From: Archivesica marissinica
Taxonomy: Eukaryota; Mollusca; Bivalvia; Venerida; Vesicomyidae
Assembly: GCA_014843695.1 (NCBI GenBank)
Contig: CM026386.1
Span: forward strand, 87,668,540 to 87,732,539
Length of the DNA: 64,000 bases
Direction of reading: 5' to 3'
Both the position numbers and the translations under genes were made by a program. Numbering within the stretch: the first letter of the stretch is position 1; every line of letters begins with the position of its first letter. A model generated the notes under the pieces. That model searched no databases and was not told where the DNA came from. It saw only the letters and a program-made list of their open reading frames with translations. Below are positions 58,887-64,000 of this stretch, piece after piece.

Positions 58887-59297
58887 CTATCTTCCTTTAA
58901 TGTCGAACCACTCGCGGGGACGTAGACATGTAACACTGCACTGCTGGTGATAAATACAGTCAGCTGCATGCAAATCTTTACAAAAATACTCGATTCGGCC
59001 CTGTACAATAAAGGACCAGTCATCAGATCGTTCTTCACAATGTGCCAAGACAGACCTAGGAAAGGCATCAGTTTTAACTTCACTAACATTATCACTGTGA
59101 CCATGGCTATCCCCTAAAGCCGCTTGTCCACAGAAGAGGCAATCTGTTCTACAATTGTATGGTCCGATGCTGACTCGAGCACTTTTCTTTCTTACACAAG
59201 GTGATGATTCTCTATCACGTTTCAAAGTTCGATTAATATCTTGTTCATTGGTGTACCATTTACGACAGTCTTTATGAACTATTTGACCTTCTGTCAT
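58887..59297 (-). pseudogene. Transposon ORF, N-terminal Cys/His (zinc-binding) region
   Basis: An ATG at 59297 starts MTEGQIVHKDCRKWYTNEQD. This continues with CRTDCLFCGQAALG, then LAHCEERSDDWSFIVQGRIE, YFCKDLHAADCIYHQQCSVTC and LRPREWFDIKGR, then TAG. The pattern HxxCRxxYTN...CxxC...AHC...DLHAADCxYHxxC suggests one or two zinc-binding units, probably for DNA binding at the transposon ends. The frame after the TAG is the same (IRVCAYLE), so a single nonsense change separates this from the core. A GTAAGT lies just upstream of the ATG (about 59310), so a first exon may precede it. Confidence 0.75.
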
Positions 59298-59628
59298 ATT
59301 TGTGTACTTACTGTTGTCTGCACTTGCACTTGCAGGATGTGTTGACTGTTTGATCTACACGGTGGCAGCACCAATGTGAAAAACAAACCCTGGTGGACAA
59401 AGCTTGTAAACAAAAGATATGAGGGGTGGGCCTTTTACCTCATGTGGGCATCTTGCCCCACCCTACCCTACTTTATTCGTTTTGAAAATTAATAAAATAA
59501 AGACAAGAATCAATCACCATCAGCAAGAGTTAATATCAGACAATAACTCTTATGAAAATTATTCAATTAACCTTCTGTTTCAACTTTTTGTCCATGTTTG
59601 CGTAGGCCTACAATACGGTACCTGTGAC

Positions 59629-59782
59629 GTCATGGTGACGTCATTTCTACATCACAGCGACATCATAGAACATTTTATACATGCTTATTTGGTTAAGAGG
59701 TATCATGTTTCTATCTATTGGTAATACATTTATAGGGTCTAATTTCATCCATAAAAAGGTTTGTAGTACATTGAAATTTCAG
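59629..59782. repeat. Right terminal inverted repeat of transposon copy 2
   Basis: Inverted partner of 56410-56566. It ends GTAGTACATTGAAATTTCAG. Bases immediately outside (GGTGTGGCC right, TCGCCCA left) show no convincing target duplication. Confidence 0.9.
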
Positions 59783-60029
59783 GGTGTGGCCATTTTGAAT
59801 TTATGCTAATTAACCCCTTTCCCGTGGTGGGATTTTCGAAGACTTTTTTTCTGAGGTTCAGTATGACCCCCCAATGCATTTAAAACAATAAAACCTTTTG
59901 TTGTAATTTTTTGTGGTAAGGCCATTATTTTTCATATATTGACCCGTCTATGTAAAATATGCATATATCTAGGTGAATTGATACACACCGTTAATGATAA
60001 GACGAACTACGATTAAAGGAGGTATCAAC

Positions 60030-60310
60030 GCAATTTTAACGTTGTTTATAATCATAAATATAACGCTGCCTTGTGTAGTGACGTCGTGACAACTTAATGA
60101 CATCACGACAATGTGCGCCAAAATGAAAGTTACAGCGTTACTTATTAAAACGAGAGCGCTATGGCAATGCGATAAAACGGATCTTACATTGGTGATGATT
60201 TCATACAACTCGTTTTGGAATGTTGATGTTAAGCTCGCCAAAAGAATCGCTTAATAGCACAATACCATTACTCATTTCGTGAAATATGGTATGAAATCAC
60301 CACTCATGTA
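60030..60310. repeat. Palindromic dispersed repeat, family R2, copy 2
   Basis: Relative of 47965-48225: AATATAACGCTGCCTTGTG, TAGTGACGTCGTGACAA, GCGCCAAAATGAAAGTTAC, CTCGTTTTGGAATGTTG, ATATGGTATGAAATCACCAC and TCATGTAAGATCC. The last block is partly re-duplicated at 60417-60505 together with GCTGGCTGGAGACAGCACTA. Confidence 0.75.
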
Positions 60311-60772
60311 AGATCCTGTATATATGGCATATATACAAACTAACAGATAGGTATATCCATATGCTGGCTGGAGACAGCACTATCGACAGTAGTAGTATAA
60401 GAGCTGTATTCACCGTTTCATGAAATATGGTATGAGGTCACCACTCAAGGTACAATCTGGCAGGTATGTATATCCATCTGCTGGCTGGAGACAGCACTAT
60501 CGACCTATCAAATAATATTAAAACAGGGCCAAGGTACCATAGTACCGAAGTGGCTGTATCTCATTCACAGAAGGCGTGGCTCTAAAATAGCATGGTCATG
60601 AACTCAATTTAAATAAAGATTGGATTATATATTAAAATAAAGGAAATATATTAATGTATCTGTATTTTAATAACTTGATTTAATAAAACTCTACCTATGA
60701 CCATTAGTTATTATTGTTATTAATAATACATATTCACAGCAAAAATCATTCTAAATATTCAATCTATTGAAG

Positions 60773-61069
60773 GTATCCCGACAAAGCCAAACATTTCATC
60801 TAGCAATGTTGGAGATGATGCTACACTTACATGTGAAAGTACATCCACTACTGTACCAACAAATCACAGTCTGAGTCGATCGTACAACTGGAACGTGGAC
60901 AATTCTGCAGTCACTTCAAGTGGACGATACTCGCTATCTGGAAACACACTTGTAGTCTCTAATGTTGCAAAAATAGAAAAGGATTTAAAGTTTACCTGCA
61001 CTTCTACAGAACTCGTCACAAATGGCTACACGTCAGATAGTAGTGGAGAGTATTCTATCAATGTATTAT
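60773..61069 (+). CDS. Exon: immunoglobulin C2/I-type domain
   Basis: A 297-nt plus-strand exon, phase 1-1, with acceptor CTATTGAAG and donor TTAT/GTAAGTAT. It reads GIPTKPNISSNVGDDATLTC, a loop with SRSYNWNVDNSAVTSSGRYS, LSGNTLVVSNVAK, DLKFTCTSTELV and GYTSDSSGEYSINVL. The C (LTC) - W (YNW) - C (FTC) triad with GNTLVVSNV and a Lys-Asp-lined F strand is a canonical Ig domain. It joins the exon at 55168 through G/GT to read LGIPTKP. Its last 40 bases and donor are the source unit of the neighbouring 61-bp array and of the giant array at 24-31 kb. Likely a cell-adhesion or immune-type surface protein. The following exons are not in the window. Confidence 0.87.
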
Positions 61070-61880
61070 GTAAGTATAAAGTATGGTCATACATCATATA
61101 GTAGTGGAGATTATTCTATCGATGTCCTATGTAAGCACAAAGTATGGTCATACATCATATAGTAGTGGAGAGTATTCTATCAATGTATTATGTAAGTACA
61201 AAGTATGGTCATACATCATATAGTAGTGGAGAGTATTCTATCAATGTATTATGTAAGCACAGAGTATGGTCATGCATCATATAGTAGTGGAGAGTATTCT
61301 GTCAATATATTATGTAAGTACAAAGTATGGTCATACATCATATAGTAGTGGAGAGCATTCTAGCAATGTCCTATGTAAGCACAGAGTATGGTCATGCATC
61401 ATATAGTAAGGGATAGTATTCTATCAATGTAGTATGTAAGTACAAAGTATGGTCATACATCATATAGTAGTGGAGATCATTCTGTCAATGTATTATGTAA
61501 GTATAAAGTATGGTCATACATCAGCTAGTAGTGGAGAGTATTCTATCAATGTATTATGTAAGTACAAAGTATGGTCATACATCATATAGTAGTGGAGTTC
61601 ATTATGTCAATGTATTATGTAAGTATAAAGTATGGCCATACATCATATAGTAGTGGAGAGTATTCTATCAATGTCCTATGTAAGTACAACGTATGGTCAT
61701 ACATCATATAGTAGTGGACAGTATTCTATCAATGTACTATGTAAGTACAAAGTATGGTCATACATTAGATAGTAGTGGACAGTATTCTATCAATGTACTA
61801 TGTAAGTACAACGAATGGTCATACATCAGATAGTAGTGGAGATCATTCTGTAAATGTATTATGTAAGTATAAAGTATGGG
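61025..61880 (+). repeat. 61-bp array copying the Ig exon end and splice donor, about 14 copies
   Basis: Starting inside the exon at the GATAGTAGTGGAGAGTATTC segment, units of 60-61 bp repeat: TAGTAGTGGAGAGTATTCTA, TCAATGTATTATGTAAGTAC, AAAGTATGGTCATACATCATA. Nearly every unit keeps GTAAGTA or GTAAGCA. Same unit as 24004-31522, opposite orientation. The first unit is the functional exon end. Confidence 0.93.
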
Positions 61881-62261
61881 CCTCGTTTGTGTGGTCAGCG
61901 TATCGGTTGTGTTTTCGTCTGGCTCCGTAAAATATGGATATAAAGTTGATTTATCTACTACATGAGGATATAAATGATATACCAAAATGTTCGTGAATGT
62001 TTGATGCTGATGTTGGCTGGCTCTGTTTGGAGAATCTAGCTGTGTTTTGGATGTAATTGTGGAAAGTGTCAAGAACAATAGATATTTTAAGTGATGTGCT
62101 CACTCACAGCTCACCATTATTCACATATGTATACCGGACCCTCTGGCTATTAACTATTGACCATTGCAATGGTCCACGGTAACTGTTTTGTAATATACTG
62201 TTATATACTGTGCATGATAATATGCGGTGTTAATTGGTGTTGTTGAGTATTAAAATCAAGT
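61881..62261. other. Probable LINE 5' untranslated region or spacer
   Basis: No repeat or exon supported. It lies directly upstream of the retroelement ORF and may include its promoter. Confidence 0.4.
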
Positions 62262-64000
62262 ATGGCAACTCGGTCTAGAAATATTACTCAATTGCAAGAG
62301 TTGGAACCTGCACTGTTGGGCGATAACACTGAGGTCAAGGTTCCCGTCTCCTCTGCCGCACCGGGCAACTGTATAGATGGCACTGCCTTTGAATACATGA
62401 GCACCCCCAATACTAAGCTGAATCTTGATGATGAATCATCTAGCGACCCAGATCTTATGGAATATAATCGGTTAGTATCATTGTACCGTGAGTTACCAGC
62501 AGAATTGTTTGTTACAAGACTATTACATGACTACTCGACATGTGAAACAAAACTTGAGTCGTCCAGGTCGTTGCTGTTTGTTACTCTACGTGAAGGTGAC
62601 GACTTCCCATACGGTCTGCAAGCAGAACTGAAGCGTCGTGTTTTCACTCGCAGAGGTGATCCAATAGCAGTGAAGCTAGCGAACGATATTCATACTTTGT
62701 TGGCGGTCATTGAAGGTGACGATTATTTACTTATTAAAGACATGCTGAGTACTCGTAGCCGTCCTTCACAGAAGGCCTCATTCTCAATGACACCCAGAGC
62801 GTCTGCACCAGAGACGTCGCGTCCCAGTCAGCATTGCCAGTGTACCCAGGAACTAACAATGCTGAAGGACGCTGTATCAAACCTTCAAGCGGAAATACTT
62901 CTTATCAAGCAGTCCAGCATTGCTTCCGAAAAGATAGATCTGATCAAATTAAATCTTTAGCTGAATCGGCGAACTTGACTAAACAAGAAATAATGTCTTG
63001 CAAGTATAGCATTATTAGTGAGTTGTGTAACCTGAAACAGTATATTTACAATGGAATGATGAGTAACTTCGTTAGTGTGAACTCTCAAATATCTGCCACC
63101 ATCGACAGAGTTATTGCCCTTGAAACGTATTTAAACTCAGGACGTGTCTGTATTGTGAATCGTGTGGATTGTCCTCGTGACTATGCGTATGCAGACCCAG
63201 GGTCACAACCCATTCCACAGTTACCAGAAGATGTTAATAGTTTCGGAAACCTCCCACTACCGGTGGATAAAACAAATCTAACACTTACTTCCAATACCTG
63301 TATTGACGATATTGCTGACTTCTTATCTGGATGTGTTGACAAACCTATCAATTCCAAACACATCGATGCAAGTAGCAACTCTACATATGTAGACAGTCAG
63401 CTTAGTGCGTCTGTTGTGATTGTAAAAGCAGATGCATCTGTGCAGTGCGATATTCTCAACAACGTTAGTTGTGCAAAACAAAGTGATGTCGCCAGTATTC
63501 TGACAAGTGATAGTACTCGTTCACATTGTATGAACCCACCCACCCACCAGGATGCATGCAAAGGTTTAGCGAAATGCATCGAGAAAACACAAAGTGACAT
63601 TTGTACAGATCATTGCTGACATTGGGACCCCCAATGATCCCAGGAGAAATGGAATCCCCGTGCATATATCATCACGTCATACCCACAATCTGGATCTACA
63701 GTATTCGGACGAATTCTGTGTCTCTAAGAAAAGACCTAAAAGGTTCTTTATTAGTGGGTATAAGGATTCTATCACGGAATCCCAGATTGCCGCCTATGTT
63801 AATTGGAGGGGCCCCAGAGTGACTTTTGTTACAATTTTTCCCTCACGCAAATCTTCGGGATTTGTTATTGTTCGTCTCAATCTTGAGGCCGATGAAAACT
63901 GTCATCTAGTAGAACACCCATGATTCTGGCCCGACAACGTGTATTGCAAACCGTGGCTCTCCAGTGGTGTGTTGCAGAGACGTCGAACCAATCACATGCG
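62262..64000 (+). pseudogene. Non-LTR retrotransposon ORF1, frameshifted, running off the window
   Basis: Three plus-strand frames follow one another. 62262-62940 begins MATRSRNITQLQELEPALLG and leads to a Cys-containing coiled coil (CQCTQELTMLKDAVSNLQAE). About 62940-63600 contains IKSLAESANLTKQEIMSC and a long Ser/Asp-rich region. About 63600-63923 contains KKRPKRFFISGYKDSITESQ, VNWRGPRVTFVTIFPSRKSS, GFVIVRLNL. After an in-frame TGA at 63921 it reads FWPDNVYCKPW to the window end. Coiled coil, linker, RRM-like fold, then FWP-x-NV-x2-KPW is the order seen in ORF1 proteins of CR1/L2-like LINEs. Two frameshifts (about 62900-62945 and 63590-63620) and the stop mark it as a dead copy. The reverse transcriptase would lie beyond the window. 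Confidence 0.65.

Larger units (their letters stand above)
56410..59782 (-). mobile_element. DNA transposon copy 2 (Academ-like), nested in an Ig-gene intron
   Basis: A 3.37-kb element with well-preserved terminal inverted repeats of about 155 bp (56410-56566 and 59629-59782). Both begin CTGAAATTTCAATGTACTAC and share AATTAGACCCTATAAATGTA, TTACCAATAGATAGAAACAT, GATACCTCTTAAC and a distal TGACGTCA-rich part (AGAAATGACGTCACCATGAC). Inside, the minus strand encodes an N-terminal Cys/His region, a probable DDE-type core and a PIN/XPG-like nuclease with C-terminal Cys cluster. Compared with copy 1, about 1.9 kb between the ITFDQP motif and the middle of the nuclease is deleted. One in-frame TAG and a frameshift at the deletion junction indicate an inactive copy. 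No clear target-site duplication. Superfamily assignment is from memory of Academ (XPG nuclease plus Cys8 finger). Confidence 0.88.

Noticed and set aside
11498..59782. Target-site duplications for the two transposons
   Set aside because: I compared 3-8 bp outside both TIR pairs and found no convincing match; the exact ends are uncertain, so none is claimed.

Overview
The window is animal nuclear DNA, most likely from a mollusc or a related marine invertebrate. It has short split exons with GT/AG borders, extracellular modules (nidogen, EGF-like, WAP, immunoglobulin), tRNA-derived SINEs, a LINE fragment and an exceptional load of tandem repeats. The tandem arrays total about 25 kb, roughly 40% of the called bases. 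There are no operons, no bacterial signals and no CRISPR. Two runs of exactly 1000 N (9749-10748 and 31523-32522) are assembly gaps. I place the organism by style of sequence, not by a search.

Left part (1-23 kb): after a 58-bp array (1-3245), a multi-exon gene runs on the minus strand. Seven exons were found by reading: 19671-19532 and 17731-17438 (two halves of a NIDO domain), 8835-8587 (region following a VWD domain), 8344-8110 (cadherin-like/HYR-like), 6460-6288, 5406-5233 and 4350-4234 (EGF-like). All adjacent intron phases agree. Together they form a mucin-like NIDO...VWD...EGF surface or secreted protein. The expected AMOP and VWD core exons were not found and may lie in the 9.7-10.7 kb gap. 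Inside this gene, at 11498-16263, sits a DNA transposon with terminal inverted repeats (TIRs).

Middle (23-54.8 kb): a Ser-rich 17-residue repeat ORF (23.1-24.0 kb) is followed by a very large 61-bp satellite (24.0-31.5 kb), a 48-bp array (32.5-35.8 kb), a 13-bp minisatellite grown inside a SINE (36.2-37.3 kb), a single WAP-domain exon on the plus strand (37.8 kb), a 33/66-bp array (38.3-40.0 kb), a SINE-rich and duplicated tract (40-50.5 kb) and a 20-bp array (51.0-54.8 kb).

Right part (54.8-64 kb): two plus-strand immunoglobulin exons (54827-55168 and 60773-61069, both phase 1-1) belong to one gene. The intron between them holds a second TIR transposon (56410-59782). The 61-bp satellite is built from the last bases of the second Ig exon plus its splice donor; a small same-strand array follows that exon, and the giant array at 24-31 kb is the same unit inverted. 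A degraded LINE ORF1 runs off the right end.

The most notable system is the pair of related transposons. Each has TIRs of about 115-155 bp around a minus-strand gene with an N-terminal Cys/His region, a probable DDE-type core (GEDVQG...ADNVDHN...ITFDQPL), a PIN/XPG-like nuclease (GEDTDLL...GCDT) and a C-terminal Cys8 cluster. The nuclease plus Cys8 combination matches what I remember of the Academ (AcademX) superfamily. The copies carry complementary deletions, so together they show the whole architecture.
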